From NCBI RefSeq assembly GCF_002234405.1, contig NZ_NMQT01000066.1, forward strand, positions 1 to 64,000: a stretch of DNA of 64,000 nt. The letters are read 5' to 3'. This document shows positions 26,153-34,035 of this stretch, piece after piece. The notes beneath the pieces were generated by a model. The model saw only the letters and a list, made by a program, of their open reading frames with translations. It was not told where the DNA came from and made no database searches. Every line of letters starts with the position of its first letter. Positions within the stretch are counted from its first letter, which is position 1. This DNA comes from Amycolatopsis thailandensis. Lineage in GTDB: Bacteria; Actinomycetota; Actinomycetes; Mycobacteriales; Pseudonocardiaceae. Both the position numbers and the translations under genes were made by a program.

Positions 26153-27385
26153 ATGACACCCGCAACGACCTCACCCCGCACTCCAGCACCGACGGCGACA
26201 AGACGGGCCGTCCCGATCATCGCCGGATTCCTCTTGTGCATCTTCGCGATCGGCACGGCCGAACTACTGGTGAGCGGCCTACTGCCACAGATCGCGGCCG
26301 GCGTGCAGGTGTCCGTCGCCGGCACCGGCCAACTCGTCACCGCCTACGCCCTCGGCGTGGTCATCGGCGGCCCGCTGATCACCGTGCTCACCGCGCGGAT
26401 GCCCCGTAAAGGCCTGGTGCTCAGCCTGATCGTGCTGTTCATCGCCGGGAGCCTGCTCAGCGCGGCGGCGACCTCCTATGGCCTGCTGGTGGCCGGCCGC
26501 GTGCTGTCCGCGCTGGCTCAAGGAACACTGTTCGCCATCTCCATGGTCGTGGTCACGACCGTCGTGCCACCGGACCGGGCTGGGCGCGCCATCGCCATCG
26601 TGGTCTCCGGGCTCACCGTCGCGACCGTGCTCGGGGTTCCCCTCGGGGCGCTGCTCGGCCAGGCATTCGGCTGGCGAATGCCGTTCCTGGTCATCGCGGT
26701 CATCGCCGCCGCTGGCGGCGCGGTCCTTGCCGTGGCGATGCCGCGCACACCAGCGCCGACCACCGGCGCCCGATCCGAGCTTCGGGTCCTGCTGCGTCGC
26801 CCGGTGCTGCTGGCCATCGCGACCACCGCCATCGGCTTCGCCGGGGTCGGCGTCGTCCTGACCTACCTCATGCCTCTGTTGACTCAGGTCAGTGGTTTCT
26901 CCGGTGGCATGGCGTCCGCTCTCCTGCTCGCCTACGGCGTCGGCAGCCTGCTGGGCAACCTCGCCGCCGGCCGGCTCACCGATATCTCACCGATCATGAC
27001 CGTGCGGATCGTGTTCCTCGGCCTGACGGTGATCCTCGCCGTGCTGCCGTTCGCCGCACCCTCGCAGCCGGCCACCATCGTCGCCGTGCTCGTCTTCGGC
27101 TTGCTGGCCACCGCCACGATCGCCCCGTTACAGGGCCTGATCCTCCGACACGCCGCTGACGCGCCCACCCTGTCGGTCGCCGTCAACGTCAGCGGGTTCA
27201 ACCTCGCCAACGCATTCGGCGCCGCACTCGGAGGCGGCATCGTCGCCGCGGGCGCGTTGCGCTGGACCGGCCTGGCCGGAGCCATCCTTGCGCTGGCCGG
27301 TCTAGGCCTGTCCTGGCTGGCCACGTCGCGCACTACAACCGCTTTCCGGGAACCTGTCAGTCACCACCTAGAGTCCCGACAGTGA
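26153..27385 (+). CDS. MFS drug exporter (DHA1-type)
   Basis: A 410-residue major facilitator with about 12 membrane helices. The N-terminal AGFLLCIFAIGTAELLVSGL, the helix 2-3 loop ARMPRKGLVLSL and the motif-C-like VLGVPLGALLGQ fit 12-helix drug:H+ antiporters of the Cmx/AraJ group. The ATG at 26153 is preferred over 26129, because the upstream ATG lies inside the putative MerR dyad. It overlaps the next gene by 4 nt (GTGA). Divergent MerR control suggests inducible export of a cationic or hydrophobic compound. Confidence 0.85.
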   Translation: MTPATTSPRTPAPTATRRAVPIIAGFLLCIFAIGTAELLVSGLLPQIAAGVQVSVAGTGQLVTAYALGVVIGGPLITVLTARMPRKGLVLSLIVLFIAGSLLSAAATSYGLLVAGRVLSALAQGTLFAISMVVVTTVVPPDRAGRAIAIVVSGLTVATVLGVPLGALLGQAFGWRMPFLVIAVIAAAGGAVLAVAMPRTPAPTTGARSELRVLLRRPVLLAIATTAIGFAGVGVVLTYLMPLLTQVSGFSGGMASALLLAYGVGSLLGNLAAGRLTDISPIMTVRIVFLGLTVILAVLPFAAPSQPATIVAVLVFGLLATATIAPLQGLILRHAADAPTLSVAVNVSGFNLANAFGAALGGGIVAAGALRWTGLAGAILALAGLGLSWLATSRTTTAFREPVSHHLESRQ

Positions 27386-27759
27386 AGATCTGGACGGAGC
27401 CACCCGCCGAGACCGACGTTGAAGCCGTTGTTCACCGCTACTTCAGCCTTCTGCGGGACGGGAAGACCACCGAGGCCGAACAACTCGTCGATCACACGTC
27501 GGTCAAGCACGTGCTCAAATCGCTCTGGTCGGGTTCGGTCGGTGCGAGTCTCGACACGGAGCCCGCCGCCGGCGAGTGGGAACGCGACTTGTCCTGGCTG
27601 GCCGAGCTCGCCCTGGGAAACTTCGCCTGGAATGACTCCAGGAGCAATCTCTACGTCGAGATCACCTTCCGCGAGCGGACAATCGAGGTGGCCTTGGGCT
27701 TCTGGATCAAACCTGTCGACGACGGCTGGGTCGTCTCGGGACCCTCCACGCTCTGGTAG
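27382..27759 (+). CDS. Hypothetical NTF2-like protein
   Basis: A 125-residue soluble protein overlapping the MFS stop by GTGA. VVHRYFSLLRDGKTTEAEQL near the N-terminus and ITFRERTIEVALGFWIKPVD with DDGWVVSGPS at the end suggest an NTF2/SnoaL-like cone fold. No catalytic residues are recognisable. Coupling to the exporter suggests a minor accessory role, but this is not established. Confidence 0.65.
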   Translation: MKIWTEPPAETDVEAVVHRYFSLLRDGKTTEAEQLVDHTSVKHVLKSLWSGSVGASLDTEPAAGEWERDLSWLAELALGNFAWNDSRSNLYVEITFRERTIEVALGFWIKPVDDGWVVSGPSTLW

Positions 27760-27975
27760 GACGCATCGAGCGAGGGGCGCAATAATCGTCTGGGCTTGAT
27801 CAACGAAGGCCGGCGTGACCTCGCGAGGCCGTGGGAGGCTGGTCGAGGAAGCTCTCGCGGCGCACCGGGAGCCCGGCTTTCGAAGCGGCTGGCGCTTGTA
27901 CCTATCGTTGTGAAAGTTATGCCGGTCACCGGCTTGGCGGATTACGAGCCCTGGGAATTTAACCGCGACATTCCG

Positions 27976-28515
27976 TCAAGTCGGTAGACCGTGAGAGAAG
28001 TCGCGTCGAACGACGCTCGCAAGACGCGGTAATCCATGCCGTGCAGCCAGCACCGGACATGACGTCAGAGTTCGATAGACATACGTCGATTCACGCCCCC
28101 CCGTTGACTTCCGGCTGACCTGGCGGCCGAGTTTTGCGACGTGTCGTTTAGTTGTCCCGGGGCGCCTCGGACGATGAGCCGGGCTGACCGCGAACACGTG
28201 CCCTGCACGACGCTCGCGCATGAACGGCAGCACCGCTTGTACCGTGGCGGCCACACCGAACACGTTGATGGCGAACTGCGCCCGCAACTCGGACAGCGGT
28301 GATTCCTCGAACACTCCCTCTTGTCCATATCCGGCGTTCGCGATGAGCACGTCGATCGATCCGACCTGCGCCTCGATCTCCTCCACGACGGAAAACACCG
28401 CGTCGTCGTCGGTGACATCCAGTCGGCGCTCGACGACGACGTGACCGGCGTCGAGCGCCCCTTGAGCGAACGCCCGGCCGAGACCGCTGCCGACATCGGT
28501 GATCAGGAAAAGCAT
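27976..28515 (-). pseudogene. Decayed short-chain dehydrogenase/reductase
   Basis: The frame starts MLFLITDVGSGLGRAFAQGA, a degenerate Rossmann start. It then jumps from AGHVV straight to ERRLDVTDDDAVFSVVEEIE, so about 20 residues of the second strand-helix unit are missing. IDVLIANAGYGQEG and FAINVFGVAATVQAVLPFMR are still good SDR sequence. After HVFAVS the frame turns to unrelated Arg/Thr-rich sequence, with no YxxxK catalytic motif. It is an SDR gene with internal and C-terminal loss, 2 bp downstream of the TetR relic. Confidence 0.7.
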
Positions 28516-28517
28516 GA

Positions 28518-28940
28518 CTACCCTTCAGGTAGGACACGGCACCAGATCTCGACCATCGTCTCGGGCATGCGATCCAGGCCGCCGGGTTGTGTCGACACGT
28601 GGTAAAAGTTGCGCTCGGTCATCCAGCACGGGGCCTGCGCGAGCGCCGCCGCGCCGGTCGGACCGTCCTCGTCGGGCAGGCCGGCCGCGACGAGGACACG
28701 AGTCATGGCCGCGGTGCGGGCCGTGTTCTCCTCGGCCCTTCGCACGGTGTCGTGCGGGGGCAAGCCAGGGGTCGGCGGACTGCCCGTCCAGGTGCAACGA
28801 GGCGACGGTGCGGGCGATCAGCGCGGCGAGAACCTCCTGTTTCGACCCGAAGTAGAAGTACAGCGAACCGCGGGAGATTCCCGCGCCCTTGGCGGTCGAC
28901 GGCCTTCGGGGCGGCCACCGGAATGAACGCGAAGAGGGCT
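28518..28940 (-). pseudogene. Frameshifted TetR/EthR-type regulator
   Basis: One frame contains GAGISRGSLYFYFGSKQEVL followed by AALIARTVASLHLDGQSADP, a TetR recognition helix and linker. The C-terminal ligand domain is in a different frame (ENTARTAAMTRVLVAAGLPD, CWMTERNFYHVSTQPGGLDR, ETMVEIWCRVLPEG), so a frameshift lies near 28760. The N-terminal part is also scrambled before GAGISRG. The C-terminal pattern resembles EthR-like regulators. It was probably the regulator of the adjacent SDR. Confidence 0.7.
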
Positions 28941-29098
28941 CGCTCATCCTTTCGCCCGCCGATTAATCCTCAAACTGTCCTGGCCGCCACGATAACCGAC
29001 GGTATCGGCCGCCTTGCCGCTCCTCCGGCCTTTGGTGGATTGCCATTCCCTGTTCTTTCCTGATGTGCTGCGAGTTCGTCCAAGGGGGAAGGAACACC

Positions 29099-32044
29099 GT
29101 GATAGACGCTGACCATGCGCGGAAGTCGGGTACCGGGCTCATCGGGAGAAACGGGCTGGAACAGGAAATCCGGGACGCACTGCGCCTGACCGGCACGGGG
29201 AAAGGCACCGCGTTGCTCCTCGTCGGCAAGAACGGGGTGGGCAAGTCGAGGCTGGCCGCGACCGTCGCGGAGATGGCCGTCGCCGCCGGGATGGCGTGGG
29301 GACAGGGCCGGGGCAGCGTGATCGGCCGTTCGGTCGCTTTACGGCCCTTGACCGAAGCGGTGCTGTCCCTGGTCCGCGGCTCCGACGACCTCGACGCCGA
29401 CGCGCTGCGGATCCATCAGCCCGCCCTGGCCGCCCTGCTCCCGGAATACGCGGGTGCGAGCCCGTCACCAGTGCTGCTGGGCGAAGCGGTGCTGCGCCTG
29501 CTCTCCCGTGTCGCACGCGGGCGGGGCTGCGTGCTGATCCTGGAGGACCTCCACGAAGCGGACTACGAGACCCTGGCGGTCGTCGAGTATCTGATCGACA
29601 ACCTCCGGCGCGAACCGGTGCTGCTGGTGGCCACGATCGGCTCCGAGCCGGGTTCCATGGCTTTGGCCCTGGCCGACGCGGTGGCCACCCGACGCAGCGG
29701 GCGGTTCCTCTCCGTACCGCCCCTCGGCTATGCCGACACGCGGCGCCTGGTGTGCTCCCACCTCGGCGTCGAAGGAGTACCGACGGCGGTCGCCGACATC
29801 GTCTGGCTGGGCAGTTCCGGCATTCCGCTGCTGATCAGGGCCATCGCCCTCGACCTGGCGAAGAGCGGCTATCTGGGCACCGGCGAAAGCGACACGCGGT
29901 GGATGACGTCCCGTACCGGCGAGGCTCCGGGCGAACTCGTCAAAGCCTTGGAGAGGTGGACGGCCACGCTCGATCCGGTGACGCTCGACCTACTGCTGCT
30001 GGCGGCGGTGCTGGGACGCCGCTACTCCCCGACGGTGCTGGCGGCGGCCACCGGCCTCGAAGCCGGGGAAGTCAGGAACAGGTTGTCCGGGCTGCTCGGG
30101 CGCAAGGCGTACGCGCCCGGACGCCCGGCGGGCACCCGGCTCCCGATCCTGCATCCGCTCCTGATCACCGCACTGCTCGCCCAGCTGTCCCCGGCCCGGC
30201 AGGCGGAGCTGGCGAGGCGGGTGGCCGACGCCGTGGAAGCCGCGCATCCCGGGCTCCCCGGGCTGTGGTGCCCGGCCGCCGCGGCCTTGCGCTCCCGTGC
30301 CGGGGAACCGGTGGCCGCCAGCCGGTTGTTCGCCGAGGAAGCGCGAAGACAGCTGGTCGAAGCCCGGCTGAGTGCGGCCATGGATCTCGCCGACCGGGCC
30401 GTTCTCCTGCCCGCCGGGGATTCTCCCGAGGGCAGGGCGGCGGCTTGGGACGTCCGGCTCGGCGCCCTCGTCGAAGCCGGGCTCGCCGACCGCGCGATGG
30501 GCCTGGCGGGCTCGGTGGACGAACTGGTCCGCCGCCTGCCCGGCTCGGGGCAGGCGGGGTTGCACCTCCGGCTCGCCGACGCCGCCTGGCAGACCGGGCG
30601 GACGCGAGTGGCGTCGGCCCTGGTGAAACGGGCGAAAATCGCGCTGGGCGACGAATCCGGGGGAATCGGGTACGTGCGGGCGGAGCTGTCCGAAGTACGG
30701 TTCGCGCTGGACGCGGCGACGCCCGGCCGGTTGCGGAAGCTGTCGGACACGGTCGCGCGGCTCATCGCGGCGGCCGGAGCCGCGGATCTGCCCGAAACAG
30801 CCTGCCGGGGCTGGCCGTTGCTGGGACGTCTGCTCTCCCTGCACGATCCGGCCCGGGCGCGGGAATGCCTCGCCCACGCCGTGGCGATGGCCGTGCACCA
30901 CCACCGGCCACTCGACGAACTACGCGCGCTGCTGCATCTCCGGTCCTGGGAGGCCATGACCACCGGGGACGTCGACGAGCTGCGCCTCGTCGTGGAGCAA
31001 GCCGGTGTAAGGGGCGCCGAGTCCCTCCGTCATCGAGGCACCTTGACCCTGGCGCTGGTGGCGGTGCTGCGCGGCGAGTTCGCCACCGCGGAAGAACTGC
31101 TGGACCGGCTGCAGGCGGACTCGACCCGGCTGCGCCTGCACCGGCTCACCCAGCAGGTGCTCCTGCTCCGGACCGTGCTGGCGGGTCATCGCGGACGGAC
31201 GGCCGAACTGGCGACGGCGAACTTCGCGCTTCGTGCGCAAGGAGGTTTCCAGCCTCAGCATTCCGGCTGGCTACACGGTCTTTCCGGCGCCTTCTGCGCC
31301 TTGCTCGCCGAGGATCGGGAGCGCGCGATGCGTGAGCTCGACCTGGCCGCGCGGGCCCAGGTGGTCTCCCTCTCGATCCCCCACCACTCGGGCAAGCACG
31401 GACTGAGCCTGCTGCTGCGTGCCTTGCGCGGAGATCTCGACCTCGCCGGCTGGGCGGCCGCCACCGCCGATCCTGCCCATCATCTGCGCTGGGACCGGCA
31501 GTTCGCCGCCTTCGCGCGAGCCGTCCTGCTGGGCCGCCGGGGCGACCGCGCGGAGGCGGAGGTCGCGGTCGCCGACGCGGTCGCCCTCGGGGCCCCTTAT
31601 CCGAACGCGCGGTTCCTCGGACTGCGGTTGGTCGGCGAAGCCGCTCTGGCCGACGGGTGGGGCGCGCCCGTGCGATGGCTGCGTGCGGCGGAGAAGCACT
31701 TCGACGGCCTGGCCGTGGGGCAAGCCGCGGGGGCCCTGGTCCGGCGAGCCGGTGCGCGCGCAGGTGCGGCGGTCTTTCCCCCGGAGGTGCGAGCGGCGGG
31801 AGTGACCGCGCGTGAGTACGAGGTGCTGCGTCTCTTGGTCGACCGGCTCAGCAACCGGGAGATCGCCGACCTGCTGCATCTGTCCCATCGCACGGTCGAA
31901 CGGCATGTGTCGAGCCTGATCGCCAAGACGGGCCTGCCGGGCCGCATCGAACTCGGGCGGTTCGCGATCACCGCGGGAGTCGTCCGGATCACCCCGGCAC
32001 CGGCGCGAGTGCCGACAGCGCCCGACGGTCGATCTTTCCGTTGA
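29099..32044 (+). CDS. LAL-type LuxR regulator, NRPS cluster activator candidate
   Basis: A 981-residue regulator of the large ATP-binding LuxR (LAL) type. An N-terminal AAA/NTPase domain has Walker A (GKNGVGKS, about residues 43-50) and Walker B (VLILEDLHEADYET). A long helical, tetratricopeptide-like middle follows. The C-terminal LuxR winged helix is at about 900-965 (VTAREYEVLRLLVDRLSNRE, then LHLSHRTVERHVSSLIAKTG). The frame opens at 29063, but GTG 29099 has a strong GGGGGAAGGA site and is preferred. It is convergent with, and overlaps by 56 bp, the stand-alone A gene. It probably activates the NRPS operon. Confidence 0.88.
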   Translation: MIDADHARKSGTGLIGRNGLEQEIRDALRLTGTGKGTALLLVGKNGVGKSRLAATVAEMAVAAGMAWGQGRGSVIGRSVALRPLTEAVLSLVRGSDDLDADALRIHQPALAALLPEYAGASPSPVLLGEAVLRLLSRVARGRGCVLILEDLHEADYETLAVVEYLIDNLRREPVLLVATIGSEPGSMALALADAVATRRSGRFLSVPPLGYADTRRLVCSHLGVEGVPTAVADIVWLGSSGIPLLIRAIALDLAKSGYLGTGESDTRWMTSRTGEAPGELVKALERWTATLDPVTLDLLLLAAVLGRRYSPTVLAAATGLEAGEVRNRLSGLLGRKAYAPGRPAGTRLPILHPLLITALLAQLSPARQAELARRVADAVEAAHPGLPGLWCPAAAALRSRAGEPVAASRLFAEEARRQLVEARLSAAMDLADRAVLLPAGDSPEGRAAAWDVRLGALVEAGLADRAMGLAGSVDELVRRLPGSGQAGLHLRLADAAWQTGRTRVASALVKRAKIALGDESGGIGYVRAELSEVRFALDAATPGRLRKLSDTVARLIAAAGAADLPETACRGWPLLGRLLSLHDPARARECLAHAVAMAVHHHRPLDELRALLHLRSWEAMTTGDVDELRLVVEQAGVRGAESLRHRGTLTLALVAVLRGEFATAEELLDRLQADSTRLRLHRLTQQVLLLRTVLAGHRGRTAELATANFALRAQGGFQPQHSGWLHGLSGAFCALLAEDRERAMRELDLAARAQVVSLSIPHHSGKHGLSLLLRALRGDLDLAGWAAATADPAHHLRWDRQFAAFARAVLLGRRGDRAEAEVAVADAVALGAPYPNARFLGLRLVGEAALADGWGAPVRWLRAAEKHFDGLAVGQAAGALVRRAGARAGAAVFPPEVRAAGVTAREYEVLRLLVDRLSNREIADLLHLSHRTVERHVSSLIAKTGLPGRIELGRFAITAGVVRITPAPARVPTAPDGRSFR

Positions 32045-33557
32045 CCGTCAGCGGCAGCGTTTCCCGGTGGACGCAACGCCGGGGCACCATATGCGGCGGG
32101 ACCTGGGTGCGCAGCCACCGGCGCACGACCGCCGCGCCCGGGTCCGCCCCGGTGTAGTAACCGGTCAGCTCGTTGTCGGCGCCGGACGGTTTGGCGAGCA
32201 CGACCGCCTGCCGCACACCGGGATGGCGGCGCAACGCCGCTTCGATCTCACCCAGCTCGACCCGGTAGCCGTGCACCTTGACCTGGTTGTCCCGCCGCCC
32301 GAGGCAGACCAGGACATCGTCCTCCCAGCGCACCAGATCGCCCGTGCGGTAGTAGTGCTCCGGGGTCAGAGGCCCCTGTCCGACGTACTCGTCGACGCCC
32401 GACGGGCCCGCCAGGAGAAAGCGTCCGAGGTCGTCGGCGGGATCGAGGTAGCCGTCCATGCGCTGGCCTCCCCGCACGCACAGTTCGCCCTCCGCCGCCG
32501 GTTCTCCCCGCTCGTCCAGGACCACGAACGCCAGATGCGGGTACACGGCGCCGATGGGCAAGGTCCCGTTGGACGTCGAGGGCCAGTCGGCGGGATCGGC
32601 GGGCAACCGGTACTCCGCGCACGCGACGGCGACCTCCGTGGGGCCATAGGAGTTGTGGATGGCTCCCTGCGGCGCGACGCGGCGCCACGCTTCGACCTGC
32701 CCGTGGGTCAACGGCTCACCGATGAAGACGCTGTGACGCAGCGACGTGGCGGTGGCGGCCGGGTCCGAGCCGTCGGGCAGGGTGCCGAGGTCCGCGCACA
32801 CCGAGATCACCGAAGGCACGGAGAACCAGTGCGTGATCCGCCGCCGGATCAGATAGTCGACCGGGGTGAGGAGTTCACGCGGACCGGGGACCACCAGCGT
32901 GCCGCCGCCCGACCAGGTGACGATGAGATCGAACACGGACGGGTCGAAAGTGAGGTCGAAGGTGTTGGAGAGACGGCTTCCCGGCTCCACCTCGTACCGC
33001 CGCCGGTTGTGCTCGATGTACGGGGAGATGTTGCGATGCCGGGTCGGCACGCCCTTGGGCACCCCGGTGGATCCCGAGGTGAACATGACATAGGCGAGGT
33101 CGTCGGTGCTCGCCGCACGGGGCGGCAGGACGTCGCCTGCCGCGGGCAGTCCGAGCAGTTCGGTCTCGCCGATCCGGAGGACGGCCGTCAGGTCTTCGCC
33201 CAGCCCGGCGTCGCACTGCGCGGCTCCCGCCGGACTCGCCAGCACCGTGTCGACGCCGGCGATCCGGCACACGGTCGCGTTGCGGGCCACCGGGTAGGCG
33301 GGGTTGAGCGGCACCATGACCGCGTCCAGGCGCTGTACCGCTAGGTACCCCACCACGGCCACCAGGTCCTGCCCGGCCAGCAAGCCGATCCGCCGCGGGA
33401 CCCGGCCCGCCGTCCGGACGAGGTGCGCGGCCAGGGCCTCGGCCCGCTCCGCCAGCTCGGCGTAGCTGAGGACGACCTTCGGGGTCTCCACCGCCGGGAG
33501 TCCGGAATGGACGGACACCGATTCGGCGAACCATTGGTACAGCGTGCGATCGGGCAC
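31989..33557 (-). CDS. Stand-alone amino-acid adenylation enzyme
   Basis: A 522-residue free A domain with no carrier or condensation partner. Core motifs are intact: A3 [12 protein letters not shown]5 NSYGPTE, A7 YRTGDLV, A8 KVHGYRVELGEIE and A10 NGKIDRR with the catalytic lysine. By eye the binding-pocket code reads D-P-F-F-V-I-S-V-A-K, which I cannot match to a substrate. It starts at GTG 33557 with GGGGAGA upstream, and is divergent from MbtH and the NRPS genes. Because the NRPS has an A-less module and a degenerate A domain, this enzyme probably charges those carriers in trans, or the carrier on the exporter. Confidence 0.88.
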   Translation of the reverse strand: MPDRTLYQWFAESVSVHSGLPAVETPKVVLSYAELAERAEALAAHLVRTAGRVPRRIGLLAGQDLVAVVGYLAVQRLDAVMVPLNPAYPVARNATVCRIAGVDTVLASPAGAAQCDAGLGEDLTAVLRIGETELLGLPAAGDVLPPRAASTDDLAYVMFTSGSTGVPKGVPTRHRNISPYIEHNRRRYEVEPGSRLSNTFDLTFDPSVFDLIVTWSGGGTLVVPGPRELLTPVDYLIRRRITHWFSVPSVISVCADLGTLPDGSDPAATATSLRHSVFIGEPLTHGQVEAWRRVAPQGAIHNSYGPTEVAVACAEYRLPADPADWPSTSNGTLPIGAVYPHLAFVVLDERGEPAAEGELCVRGGQRMDGYLDPADDLGRFLLAGPSGVDEYVGQGPLTPEHYYRTGDLVRWEDDVLVCLGRRDNQVKVHGYRVELGEIEAALRRHPGVRQAVVLAKPSGADNELTGYYTGADPGAAVVRRWLRTQVPPHMVPRRCVHRETLPLTVNGKIDRRALSALAPVPG

Positions 33558-33571
33558 TGTGTCTCCCCTGC

Positions 33572-33621
33572 CGTTCGGTCCCCGGGCCTGACCGGGCCGA
33601 ACGTACCGGGACGCCGGTACG
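33572..33621. promoter_or_regulatory. Two inverted repeats in the divergent NRPS promoter region
   Basis: CGTACCGG (33602-33609) pairs perfectly with CCGGTACG (33614-33621). Next to it, CGTTCGG (33572-33578) pairs with CCGAACG (33597-33603). Both lie in the 270-bp gap between the A enzyme (minus) and MbtH (plus). They are candidate operators for the cluster regulator; no consensus is known. Confidence 0.4.
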
Positions 33622-33827
33622 GCCACATCCGTGGCGAACACCCAAACCGGGCGCCCGCCCGCCGTCCGGACCTCGCGGGCCGTTGCGCCGAACCGGTGAA
33701 CCCCGGCGACGCCCGGGCGGGCCGACGTCGGAGAACGTCGATGTGGGTGCCTACCACGCATGTGCCGCACCGGCCCCGGTTGTGACAGTGGCGGCTGTCC
33801 ACGAACGGCAGGCAGAACGGGCGGTCC

Positions 33828-34031
33828 ATGAGCAGCAATCCCTTCGACGACCCCGACGGCCGCTTCCTGGTGCTCGTCAACCACGAGGACCAGCGTTCCC
33901 TGTGGCCCGCCTTCGCCGAGATCCCCGAGGGCTGGCGGGTGGAACTGGGCGAAACCGACCGGCGGCGATGCCTGGACCACATCGAGCGGGTCTGGACCGA
34001 TCTGCGTCCACGCAGCCTGGCCGACGGCTGA
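33828..34031 (+). CDS. MbtH family protein
   Basis: A 67-residue MbtH-like chaperone of adenylation domains. The signature is present: [26 protein letters not shown] and [17 protein letters not shown]. Such proteins bind the A domain and are often needed for its solubility or activity. The gene is the first of the plus-strand NRPS operon, with NRPS1 starting 4 nt after its stop (TGA CACG ATG). It presumably serves the A domains of NRPS1 and NRPS2, and perhaps the free A enzyme. Confidence 0.95.
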   Translation: MSSNPFDDPDGRFLVLVNHEDQRSLWPAFAEIPEGWRVELGETDRRRCLDHIERVWTDLRPRSLADG

Positions 34032-34035
34032 CACG

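Noticed and set aside
27760-27975. Short plus-strand frame after the NTF2-like gene
   Set aside because: No ribosome-binding site or recognisable domain; probably intergenic.
33558-34034. Upstream extension of the stand-alone A frame
   Set aside because: It overlaps the MbtH gene and promoter region and has no A-domain homology; GTG 33557 has a good ribosome-binding site.
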